Source: a virus. Taken from it: 21,770 nucleotides of DNA. Positions 14,821-21,770 of this stretch are shown one piece after another (the stretch's first letter is position 1; the number at the start of each line of letters is the position of its first letter). A program made the translations under genes and the position numbers. A model generated the notes under the pieces. The model saw only the letters and a list, made by a program, of their open reading frames with translations, ran no database searches and was not told where the DNA came from. Location: positions 1-21,770 of IMG/VR virus record IMGVR_UViG_3300037517_002276; one strand, 5' to 3'.

Positions 14821-16194
14821 ATGGCCGACCAATCTCTTCAAGCGTTTCAGCTAGGCGCAAGCCTCTACGACCGCGCGCAGACGCAGAAGCGGATGATGGA
14901 GCAGTTCCAGATGCAGACTGCTGATCAGATCATGCGCCAGCGTCAGGCGGATCTTCAGAATAAGATTCAGTCGAAGGCGTATGCTGATGCGCTCACAGAG
15001 TCAGAGGCGCAGAATCAGGAATATGAGGCTTTTCAGAACTTCAACCAGCAAGTTTCAGATTTTTTGAACAGCTCGACAGAGGGTGCCGCCATGCCTGCGC
15101 TTCCTCGGTTCAAATCAAAGCAGTTCAATCAGGAGGCTACTCGACTCATTAACGGCCTTGAGCCGTATTCTGCTCGCGCTGAACTGATTAAAAAGCAGGC
15201 AAAACTTGCCGCTTTTACTGATCAGCTTGAGGGCAAACGAATTGATGAAGCTCGAAAATACGGCGCATTAACTCGCACCGCTGATGGAAATTACGTCATT
15301 GATGATGCGTTAATTTCTAAAAAGCGCACAGAAGAAGAGCAGCTTGGGAAAGCGTCGAAACTTGGAACTTTGGGGCGTCTTGGAAAAAACACCGTTCAGA
15401 GCATGATCGACTCTGGGCAGATTCCTCAAGAAATTGCTCCTCAAGCTCTTCTTGCTGCCGAAAGTTTCGAAAAATCAAAGACCGGATCAGTCGGCAAGAA
15501 TACTGATCTGTTTATTGAAGCTGCTAAGGCTAAGGCAGCAGCTTCTGGACAAGAGCTTACGCCAGTCAAGGAAGCTGAACTGAGGCAGACATTTATTGGC
15601 GGAGGTGGACGTCTCAAGCCGCTTGAAGCTAAGACGGCCACAAAGCTGGAGGACGAGTTTGCCGTCATGGAAACGATTGACTCTCTTCAAGACGGAATCG
15701 CCGCGTTTGAGAAGCAGTATCCCGGCAAAAAGTTCACTGACTTCCTTGGGGCGATTCCTGCCACTGAAGTCAAGATTCGGTCGTTGATTGAAACGGAAAA
15801 AGATCCAATGAAGCAGGAGGCGCTAGGATTGCTGGCCGACTTCATGGGGGTTGTCAATCGTACCGCAAGAACCACTTCAGGCTTAAACGTCACCGAGAGC
15901 GAAGGAAAGCGAATCGCTCAGGAAATCGGCGGATCTTTCGACAAAAACTCGCTCATCAAACTTGATCGATTCAGGAATCGAATTGAACGGAGTGCGCGTG
16001 GAACCATTGGGAGAAACATCGACAAGGCTCTTCCGTCATTCTACGAGCGTTGGTCTACGACTCCGTTTGGAACGCGAACTACTGCTGCATACTCCGCTCC
16101 CGGTGTTTCGTTCCAATCTACGGAGATATCGACCGACTCGATGAGTCTTGAAGATATGCAGAGATTGATTCAGCAGTTGGAAGCCAAGCAATAA
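14821..16194 (+). CDS. internal virion protein candidate, coiled-coil rich
   Basis: 457 residues, with a strongly helical Q/M/R-rich N terminus (DRAQTQKRMMEQFQMQTADQ at 17-36) and long charged helices through the middle (about 120-220 and 270-370). No signal peptide, metal motif or catalytic pattern is visible. Synteny between a gp14-like and a very long protein suggests a gp15-like part of the ejection core. It starts five bases after the previous stop with no Shine-Dalgarno (TAA-ATCTT-ATG), so reinitiation coupling is likely. The identity is by position and composition only. Confidence 0.62.
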   Translation: MADQSLQAFQLGASLYDRAQTQKRMMEQFQMQTADQIMRQRQADLQNKIQSKAYADALTESEAQNQEYEAFQNFNQQVSDFLNSSTEGAAMPALPRFKSKQFNQEATRLINGLEPYSARAELIKKQAKLAAFTDQLEGKRIDEARKYGALTRTADGNYVIDDALISKKRTEEEQLGKASKLGTLGRLGKNTVQSMIDSGQIPQEIAPQALLAAESFEKSKTGSVGKNTDLFIEAAKAKAAASGQELTPVKEAELRQTFIGGGGRLKPLEAKTATKLEDEFAVMETIDSLQDGIAAFEKQYPGKKFTDFLGAIPATEVKIRSLIETEKDPMKQEALGLLADFMGVVNRTARTTSGLNVTESEGKRIAQEIGGSFDKNSLIKLDRFRNRIERSARGTIGRNIDKALPSFYERWSTTPFGTRTTAAYSAPGVSFQSTEISTDSMSLEDMQRLIQQLEAKQ

Positions 16195-16197
16195 TCT

Positions 16198-19068
16198 ATG
16201 CCACTTTCACAACAAGAATCAGAGCTTCTTCAGACACTGAAAGCTGAAGTCGCTCGACGAATGACGTCTAGCAATGCCGTTCCAAACCAGCCCTCTGTTC
16301 CGCAGGTTGAAGCTGCTGCCGCTGTCGGATCGACTGCTCAGTTGAATCAGGCGGTTCAGGATGCAGGCAAGGTTGGAATGTTTGAGCGGTTTGCTGGTGC
16401 ATTTGCTGGCATGGCTGAACCGTCAGGACAAGTGGCTCCATTCATGGAAGGAACAGAAGCGAGAATTGCTCCTTCTGGAGAGCTTACTCCGTTAGGTGCT
16501 GCTGAAGCTCGCGGTCAATTGAAGGGTTTTACCAGAGGTGCAGAGTTGATTCCTCCCGCTGTCGCGGGATTGATGACTGGCGGTCTTGGTGCTATTCCTA
16601 CCGCAGCGGCAATGGCTACAGCAGGAGCGACTGGTCAGGCTGTTAAACAGGCGATAGAGGTCCAATCTGGACAAAAAGAAAAATTCCAACTTGGTGAAGT
16701 AGCGAAAGGGGCAGTCGTTGCCGCTACTCCCATCCTTCGTCCATTTCAAGGAACTGCCGGACCTGTAGCCGCCGGACTTGCTCAAGGTTCAGTTCAAGCT
16801 GGAATCAACGCTGTAACCGCTGCATTTGGCGATGTTCTTCAAAAATACATCGATCAAGGTCGTCTTCCTACGTTTGAAGAAATTGGCAGCGAGATTTCTC
16901 TTCCCGCTCTTTTTGGTGCTGTAACCGGAGGTGCAACTGGTGCGCTTGCTCGACCCGCCCGACAGCTAACCACGGAAGAGCAAATCGCTCAGCAGGGTCG
17001 TCAAGCTGGGCAAAGGCTTGAAGAAACGCTTGGCCCTGGAACAGCTCCGTTGACTGCCACTCAGCAAACTGGCCGAAATGTTCCGGGAACTTTTGGTCCT
17101 GGATCAAGCGGACTTGCCGCCCAGCAAGCTCTTCCAGAACGAATTCGAGGTCAGCTTGGTATTCCGCCTCAACAGGTAGGAGCAACCGCTCAAGCTGCTC
17201 AACAAGAGGTTCTGGCCGCTGAAGCTGCATCAAGGCAGGCTTTACGAGGAGGTGCTGCTGGAGCTGGTGGACAAGCCGTTGGAGAGGTTGAGGGCGTTAT
17301 CGGAAGTATTCTTCCACGCTCTCCCAGGGCTGCGTCGCTTCAGGACGCGGCGAACAATTCTGTCGGATTTATCAGGGGTGAAGAGCAGCGATTGAGCGGT
17401 GCTGTTGACAGTGCCTACAACGCTGCAAGATCGGCTAGGGAAGCGAGGCTTGGTGGCCAACCTGAAGTTCCAGTTGTTCCAAGTCAAAATCTGTCTGACA
17501 CAATCAACGACATCCTCTCCACGTTGGCCACGGAGGAGCGGGTTACGACCACTCCATCTGTAATCATTGGCGGTACACCGACAACCACTGTAGAGCGCAT
17601 ACCTTCTCAGTTTTTTAACGAGGCGTCGTCAAGGGCTAGGGCATTGCTTGATGTCGCCAGAAGCCCACAGACGTTCGAGCAAATGGTCGGCCTTCGACAA
17701 TCCGTTGACAGGCTCATTCATTATTTTGACGAATTCGCCCCAGGCGTTGCCCAGAATCAACTTCGTCGGCTTCGGTCAGCACTGAAGCAAGAGGAACTCG
17801 CTTCAGCCAGAAGGCTTGGAATTGAAAACGAAGTTGTTGCTGCTCAGGGAGTTGCCGAGAACAGGTTTAATCTTCTTCAAGATAACCCGATCATCAGAAG
17901 GGCAACCATTCCAGCGAGAGATGGTGGATATCAAAACACCGAGCAGTTTTTCTCAGATCTGGCTAGTTCACCGGCTGGATTTGAATCTATTCGAAATCTG
18001 CTGACCCAAACCGCTCAGGGAAGAATCCAGTTCGATCAAATTCGCAGGGGATTCATAGACTCTCTGCGTGGAACCGGGACGGTTGACATCGGTGGAGTTC
18101 CAACAGAAAGCCTTTCCTCTTTTTCGAACAACTTCAGAGAGCTTCCGCAAGCGGTCAGAAACATTGTTACTGGCAGCGAAGCTAACGCAAACAGGCTTCA
18201 ATCAATTCTGAACGATGCCGTTCGCGTTCAAAATGTTGGCATGTCAATTCCGGTTGCCACTGGAATCAATCCGCAGGCGCTGACGGAAATCACCGACAAC
18301 ATCGGAAACATCGCATCGCCAACTCTTCGCAACACGGTTGCCAATCTTGCGAGGCAGGCCAGAGACAGGGCTGAAGAGTTTTTCAACGCCACGACTCGTC
18401 GAGTTCAGCGGAACCAGCTCAATCCAGATGTCGATCCGTCTCAGTTTGTCAGGGATTTCGTGTTCCGATCTGAAAATCCGCAGGTTGTTCAGAATGCGTT
18501 GAACCAACTCAATCCGGCGACTCGTGATGCAGTAAGAGCCAATGCAGCGGTTGCGGTTCTGAATCACGTTTCTGAAACTGGGCCTGCCAATCTCAGGCGT
18601 GGAATTCAGAATCTTGATGACATCGTTCAAGATCCGAATCGCATGCAGATCATTCGTGATGTTCTGGAGCCTAACGACTTCAACATGATCAATGATTACA
18701 TGCAGTGGAATCGCGCTAGAAATCTGACTGCTCAAGGTGGCCGACTTCAGCCTGATCAGTTGGCCAATTCTGTCATGCGAGCCACTCGCGCTAGGTGGGT
18801 TGTTGATGCTTTGGTCGGAAGCCCTACCGTTCAAAACTTTTTGAGCAGCGCGGTTCGACTACCTCAAACCTTTGCTGGTCTTAAACCAAACCTGACACTT
18901 CCTCAGGCCGAGGCTCTTGCAAAGGCTTCAAACATGTCTTTGCTTCAGTTCAACAGGGAATGGGACAATCTGAACAAAAAGTCAGAGGAGGCTAAGGCCA
19001 GCTTGCCTGAAGATAAGCGTGGTGTTTTTGACGATACGCTTGGCGTTCCTGCTCGGCCTAGATTCTAA
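16198..19068 (+). CDS. large internal virion / ejection protein candidate
   Basis: 956 residues, the largest product in the window. The N-terminal 60 residues are Q/E-rich helix like the end of the previous protein. Residues 115-255 are Gly/Ala-rich with hydrophobic stretches (AVAGLMTGGLGAIPTAAAMA at 121-140; GAVVAATPIL at 171-180), which could form glycine-zipper or membrane-inserting helices. The remainder is mainly polar helix (300-930), with no lytic transglycosylase Glu motif and no peptidase motif that I can find. Size and place fit the gp16-like injected protein of podoviruses, but without the usual N-terminal muralytic domain. Its TAA shares its last A with the next gene's ATG. Confidence 0.62.
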   Translation: MPLSQQESELLQTLKAEVARRMTSSNAVPNQPSVPQVEAAAAVGSTAQLNQAVQDAGKVGMFERFAGAFAGMAEPSGQVAPFMEGTEARIAPSGELTPLGAAEARGQLKGFTRGAELIPPAVAGLMTGGLGAIPTAAAMATAGATGQAVKQAIEVQSGQKEKFQLGEVAKGAVVAATPILRPFQGTAGPVAAGLAQGSVQAGINAVTAAFGDVLQKYIDQGRLPTFEEIGSEISLPALFGAVTGGATGALARPARQLTTEEQIAQQGRQAGQRLEETLGPGTAPLTATQQTGRNVPGTFGPGSSGLAAQQALPERIRGQLGIPPQQVGATAQAAQQEVLAAEAASRQALRGGAAGAGGQAVGEVEGVIGSILPRSPRAASLQDAANNSVGFIRGEEQRLSGAVDSAYNAARSAREARLGGQPEVPVVPSQNLSDTINDILSTLATEERVTTTPSVIIGGTPTTTVERIPSQFFNEASSRARALLDVARSPQTFEQMVGLRQSVDRLIHYFDEFAPGVAQNQLRRLRSALKQEELASARRLGIENEVVAAQGVAENRFNLLQDNPIIRRATIPARDGGYQNTEQFFSDLASSPAGFESIRNLLTQTAQGRIQFDQIRRGFIDSLRGTGTVDIGGVPTESLSSFSNNFRELPQAVRNIVTGSEANANRLQSILNDAVRVQNVGMSIPVATGINPQALTEITDNIGNIASPTLRNTVANLARQARDRAEEFFNATTRRVQRNQLNPDVDPSQFVRDFVFRSENPQVVQNALNQLNPATRDAVRANAAVAVLNHVSETGPANLRRGIQNLDDIVQDPNRMQIIRDVLEPNDFNMINDYMQWNRARNLTAQGGRLQPDQLANSVMRATRARWVVDALVGSPTVQNFLSSAVRLPQTFAGLKPNLTLPQAEALAKASNMSLLQFNREWDNLNKKSEEAKASLPEDKRGVFDDTLGVPARPRF

Positions 19069-19355
19069 TGAAAACCTCCCTCTCCAAAAAGGGTAACACC
19101 TACAAGGGTCGTAAGGTGACGCTCAATTCACCTCGAAAAATCGAGGGTGTTACTCCGTATCCGAAGAAGAAAAGTGTCTTCGTCAAGAATTCGAAAGGGA
19201 ACGTGGTTGTTGTGCATTTCGGTGATGTTCGGTATTCCGATTTCACCAAGCACAAGAACAACGCTCGACGCTCAAATTTTCGCTCGCGGCACAACTGCGA
19301 GACAGCAAAAGATAAAACCACGGCTCGTTACTGGGCCTGCAAAAACCTCTGGTAA
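19068..19355 (+). CDS. small basic protein of a family shared by phages and large viruses (DUF5754-like)
   Basis: 95 residues, very basic. The C-terminal half has a strong signature: SVFVKNSKGNVVVVHFGD (36-53), DFTKHKNNARRSNFRSRHNC (58-77) and KDKTTARYWACKNLW (81-95). H62, H75, C77 and C91 could bind zinc. I associate this RRxNFxxRHxC...YWxCxxxW pattern with a small uncharacterised family seen in many aquatic phages and some giant viruses (DUF5754 if memory is right). Function unknown; late operon position suggests a virion or late-expressed nucleic-acid-binding role. Confidence 0.8.
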   Translation: MKTSLSKKGNTYKGRKVTLNSPRKIEGVTPYPKKKSVFVKNSKGNVVVVHFGDVRYSDFTKHKNNARRSNFRSRHNCETAKDKTTARYWACKNLW

Positions 19356-19359
19356 ATTT

Positions 19360-19548
19360 ATGGACAAGATGAAACTTGGTGGTGGCGGACGTTACGAGAA
19401 GCTCGTTGGCGAGCTTGAGAAGAAAGGCGTGAAAGATCCTGGCGCTCTCGCCGCTTACATCGGACGTAAGAAGCTCGGCAAGGCGAAGTTCCAATCGCTC
19501 GCCGCGAAAGGCCGTCGCCGCGCCATGCGTGAGAAGGCTAACGCTTAG
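19360..19548 (+). CDS. small basic protein with GRKKLG motif
   Basis: 62 residues. I start it at the ATG at 19360, four bases after the preceding TAA; a longer upstream reading in the same frame overlaps the previous gene throughout and is unlikely. It contains GGGGRYEKLVGELEKKGVKD (7-26), then DPGALAAYIGRKKLGKAKFQ (26-45) and an AAKGRR tail. The DP.ALAAYIGRKK.GK.KF..LAA.GRR pattern recurs in many small phage proteins and is occasionally fused to virion proteins; the function is not known to me. Its 3 end overlaps the convergent helicase gene by eleven bases. Confidence 0.78.
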   Translation: MDKMKLGGGGRYEKLVGELEKKGVKDPGALAAYIGRKKLGKAKFQSLAAKGRRRAMREKANA

Positions 19549-21376
19549 GATATCGTCCTTTGGAGTACGGCTTTTTCGCCGACTCCTTATCAACGACGAA
19601 CTTCTCAGGCTCCGCGTAGTTCCATGAGATGTCGCCGCCTGTTCCACGCTGGATCATAATCGATCCGGTGACTTTTCCGTCCTTGTCTGTCATGCCGGAA
19701 CGGTCTGCCCGTTTCGCCATGCCAAGCATGAACTTGCGCGGATTGTTGAAGCCAACCTCCTTCATCACAATCACCTCGCGCGCCCAGTTGGTCAGGTCCG
19801 ATGATCCGAATCCTGAGTAGGCCAAATCTGCCACGCTCTCCGGCTTGTCGTCCTTGCCCTTCGGCTTTGGGAAGTGATGGACAAGCACCAGGACAACGCC
19901 TGTCTCCATCATAATCGGCTGGAGCAGATGTCGCGTGAAGTTCGCGCATACCTCAATGTCAGCAGGATTGCCGCCCATGTAGGAGAGCAGCGGATCGATG
20001 TAAACAACGTCAGCCTTGGTCTTGCGAACGAGACGGCGGAGCATTGTGGCGAAGTCTGTTCCGGTGCGAACCGTTTCGCGGAAGAAGAGCATGTCAACAC
20101 TCCGCAATCCTCGCTCCCAGTTCTCTTTTCCGAACGTCATCTGAGCAGCGCCTTTGAGTGCGTCATGCTGATCGGCAATGTCGTTCTCGGCTTGGATGTA
20201 GGCCACCTTCAGCGCGCGCACAGGCTTTACGCCGAACCACGCTTCACCGGACGCCCACTTCATCCCCTGATACGCGGCCATCGAGCTTTTGCCGCAACCA
20301 CTTTGGCCTACAAAGAGAAGCGATGAACCGCGACGTAGCCATCTGTCGCCGATCAGATTGTCAGGATCATTCTTAGGGTCGTACTCGATGATGCTATCGA
20401 GCGAGAACTCCTGAGGCATGTCCTGCGACTCCAGATAGTCCGTAAACGCATCCCAGTTGACCGACCCGACATTGATGGCCAACAGCTTCTGCTCCTTGCC
20501 ATCGCGCATTACACCGGCAAGACGAGAGAACCTGCTCGCGTTCTTGTTCTTCGGATCGATGCCGAGCGTCTCTAACTGGCGATAGACGACATCACGACGC
20601 TCGTTCCATTCCTCCTTGTTCGCTGCATCGACTCGTACCCAGCCGTGCAAACTCTTGCCACCGGAATCGATGACGACGGACATCGGCAATTTGGACTCCT
20701 TGAGGATCGTCCATTGCTCGTCCTTGGTCTTCTCGTCCATCTCAACGAGGACATGGCGGAATGCTGCCACGCCGGAATCAGAACCGCTCTCATCGAAGCA
20801 TGGGTTGACGCGGACGTATGCGCCACGGCTGTCAGGGCCGTTCCACATGGAACTAATTGGCGGCGTGAAATGCTTCTCAATCCATTCGTCGCGCTTGAGG
20901 AATGTACCCTTGGAGTTTGGCCGAGTCCGACCTTCATCGTCGCTGACGATGTCGTTGCAAATGCAGACAACTTCGTCTGGTTCAAAGCAGGCTTTTAAGA
21001 AATCTATGGTTGAAAATCGAAAGTCCGATTGCGGAATTGCTTGGATCTTTCGCACCACGAACTTACCGGTTGGAGATACTGGAGTGCCGCCCTGACCGAT
21101 GCTGGGATGCGATTCCAGAAGCCATCCGCGCGGCTTGTCGTGCGAAACCTTGGACGCCTGATCGAGCTTGTGCGCCAATTCGTTCGGCTTCCACGGTGGG
21201 AGGCATTTCGAGTTGTACTCATGCATGAGCGTTTCAGCATCCCCCGCATTCAGCTCAAAACCGTGTATGAGCGAGGTTGCCACAGCGAAGGTTGCTCCAT
21301 GCCCATTCTGACCCGAGACGGCTCCTGGCGTGTTACGCAGCCATGCGCGCGCACGATCTACTTTTGATTGATTCAT
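19538..21376 (-). CDS. primase-polymerase / RecA-type helicase fusion (replication protein)
   Basis: A 612-residue replication protein in three parts. An N-terminal helical domain (7-85) has the NTPGAVSGQNGHGATFAVAT and PPWKPNELAHKLDQA pattern seen in front of phage and bacterial primase-helicases. A primase-polymerase (archaeo-eukaryotic primase) domain (about 125-315) shows VLVEMDE (209-215), SGGKSLHGWVRVD (238-250) and NASRFSRLAGVMR (279-291), the three AEP motifs, with E-x-D in place of D-x-D. A RepA/AAA_25-like ATPase follows: Walker A GQSGCGKS (357-364), AENDIADQ (396-403), Walker B DVVYIDPL (456-463), and LVHHFPKPKG (498-507). It would prime and unwind phage DNA. ATGA overlap (21373-21376) links it to the small gene upstream. 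Confidence 0.88.
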   Translation of the reverse strand: MNQSKVDRARAWLRNTPGAVSGQNGHGATFAVATSLIHGFELNAGDAETLMHEYNSKCLPPWKPNELAHKLDQASKVSHDKPRGWLLESHPSIGQGGTPVSPTGKFVVRKIQAIPQSDFRFSTIDFLKACFEPDEVVCICNDIVSDDEGRTRPNSKGTFLKRDEWIEKHFTPPISSMWNGPDSRGAYVRVNPCFDESGSDSGVAAFRHVLVEMDEKTKDEQWTILKESKLPMSVVIDSGGKSLHGWVRVDAANKEEWNERRDVVYRQLETLGIDPKNKNASRFSRLAGVMRDGKEQKLLAINVGSVNWDAFTDYLESQDMPQEFSLDSIIEYDPKNDPDNLIGDRWLRRGSSLLFVGQSGCGKSSMAAYQGMKWASGEAWFGVKPVRALKVAYIQAENDIADQHDALKGAAQMTFGKENWERGLRSVDMLFFRETVRTGTDFATMLRRLVRKTKADVVYIDPLLSYMGGNPADIEVCANFTRHLLQPIMMETGVVLVLVHHFPKPKGKDDKPESVADLAYSGFGSSDLTNWAREVIVMKEVGFNNPRKFMLGMAKRADRSGMTDKDGKVTGSIMIQRGTGGDISWNYAEPEKFVVDKESAKKPYSKGRYPKR

Positions 21377-21597
21377 TCGATTCCAAGTTGTTTTCTCGCT
21401 ATCTCCCCGCTTCGACCAAGATCAGTCTTGGCGATTTCGGAGAGGACTGAATTTGATTTCTCTAACTTGCTGAAAAGGAGAGCAAGCTCTTTGGGAGTCA
21501 TCAGATATTTGCTCCAATGCTGGATGGCGATGGAGCGTGACTGAAACTTCGCAAAGAGCTGCTCTTGTGCGGCGATGTAAAGTTTAGGGCTTCGCAT
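21373..21597 (-). CDS. small hypothetical protein upstream of primase-helicase
   Basis: 74 residues, predicted mainly helical, with KYLMTPKELALLFSKLEKSN in the middle; no cysteines and no known motif. The helix-turn-helix-like LTPKELALLF resemblance is too weak to claim DNA binding. It overlaps the upstream small gene by 14 bases and the primase-helicase by ATGA, so it belongs to the replication operon and could be a terminase-small-subunit-like or replication accessory, but neither can be shown. Confidence 0.6.
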   Translation of the reverse strand: MRSPKLYIAAQEQLFAKFQSRSIAIQHWSKYLMTPKELALLFSKLEKSNSVLSEIAKTDLGRSGEIARKQLGIE

Positions 21598-21769
21598 CTA
21601 TCAGGACGAACTTAGCTTTGAATTCAGCTTTCGTTCGAACGTAGATCTTGGCCTTGCCCTCGCGCATGTAGGCCACGCCTGACCACTTGGTTTCTCCGAT
21701 GCGTATTTCTACGTCGTCGGACAGGAGTTCAACCTCCACTGAGCTGTTTCCTGAGTTCTTGTATTTCAT
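21584..21769 (-). CDS. small hypothetical protein at the right edge
   Basis: 61 residues from the ATG at 21769, one base from the window end. The upstream side is cut off, so a longer N terminus is possible. It is a compact, beta-looking acidic/basic mix (VEVELLSDDVEIRIGETKWS, then KAKIYVRTKAEFKAKFVLID) with no signal peptide or cysteine. Small single-domain proteins of this kind are common in phage early operons. Overlaps the next gene by 14 bases. Function unknown. Confidence 0.55.
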   Translation of the reverse strand: MKYKNSGNSSVEVELLSDDVEIRIGETKWSGVAYMREGKAKIYVRTKAEFKAKFVLIDAKP

Positions 21770-21770
21770 C

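Larger units (their letters stand above)
1..21770. other. tailed phage (podovirus-like) genome fragment
   Basis: Packaging (terminase, portal), connector/tail (adaptor, nozzle-like, collar fibre), ejection-type proteins and a primase-helicase lie in three compact arms with overlapping genes and no host housekeeping gene. No sheath, tail tube or tape measure is visible, which favours a short-tailed phage. No integrase, att site or host flank is seen, so lytic virus versus prophage cannot be decided here. Confidence 0.92.

Noticed and set aside
19147-19359. Longer N terminus for the small GRKKLG protein
   Set aside because: It runs out of frame through the well-conserved DUF5754-like gene. The ATG at 19360 follows that gene's stop.
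19547-19559. AGGA-TATCG-TCCT hairpin as a terminator
   Set aside because: Arms of four bases with no T-tract; too weak to claim.
1-21770. tRNAs, CRISPR arrays, insertion sequences, attachment sites
   Set aside because: Gene gaps are almost all under 20 bases; no cloverleaf, spaced direct repeats, transposase or integrase was seen.

Overview
The window is a stretch of a tailed bacteriophage or prophage genome. It encodes a large terminase, a portal, a head-to-tail adaptor, a nozzle-like tail protein, a collar-type tail-fibre protein, two or three ejection-type internal virion proteins and a primase-helicase. The small adaptor plus a nozzle-like protein followed by Q/A-rich internal proteins, with no tail tube, sheath or tape-measure gene, points to a short-tailed podovirus layout. 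GC content looks close to 50 percent. Nothing in the DNA names the host. Several genes start 3-5 bases after the preceding stop without a clear Shine-Dalgarno, so coupled reinitiation seems common. The fragment does not include a recognisable major capsid protein, scaffold, small terminase, lysis cassette, integrase or tRNA.

Left arm (positions 1-8080, all minus strand, transcribed right to left): large terminase, a cysteine-rich zinc-ribbon-like protein, portal, then a run of glycan-type genes: GT32-like glycosyltransferase, class I methyltransferase, second methyltransferase, GT25-like glycosyltransferase, and a coiled-coil/five-bladed-propeller protein (GH130-like) that runs off the left edge. 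Five neighbouring pairs overlap or abut tightly, four of them by an ATGA tetranucleotide, so this is one operon in which a sugar-processing cassette sits where capsid genes would often follow the portal.

A 54-base divergent gap (8081-8134) separates this from the middle arm (8135-19548, plus strand): collagen-like fibre protein with a compositionally distinct C-terminal jelly-roll-like domain, nozzle-like protein, collar fibre protein, T7 gp11-like adaptor, a half-length citrate-synthase-like protein lacking key catalytic residues, a sulfotransferase-like P-loop protein, three internal/ejection protein candidates, and two small basic proteins.

The right arm (19538-21770, minus strand) converges on the middle arm with an 11-base overlap. 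It holds a primase-polymerase/RecA-type helicase fusion and two small upstream ORFs, presumably the tail end of an early replication operon entering from the right edge. There is no gene-free stretch longer than about 60 bases.

The most unusual content is (i) the five-gene glycan cassette co-transcribed with the packaging genes and (ii) the citrate-synthase-like pseudoenzyme and sulfotransferase-like protein embedded, with overlapping reading frames, between the adaptor and ejection genes. Together they suggest a phage that decorates its virion or remodels host surface glycans, but that link is inference.
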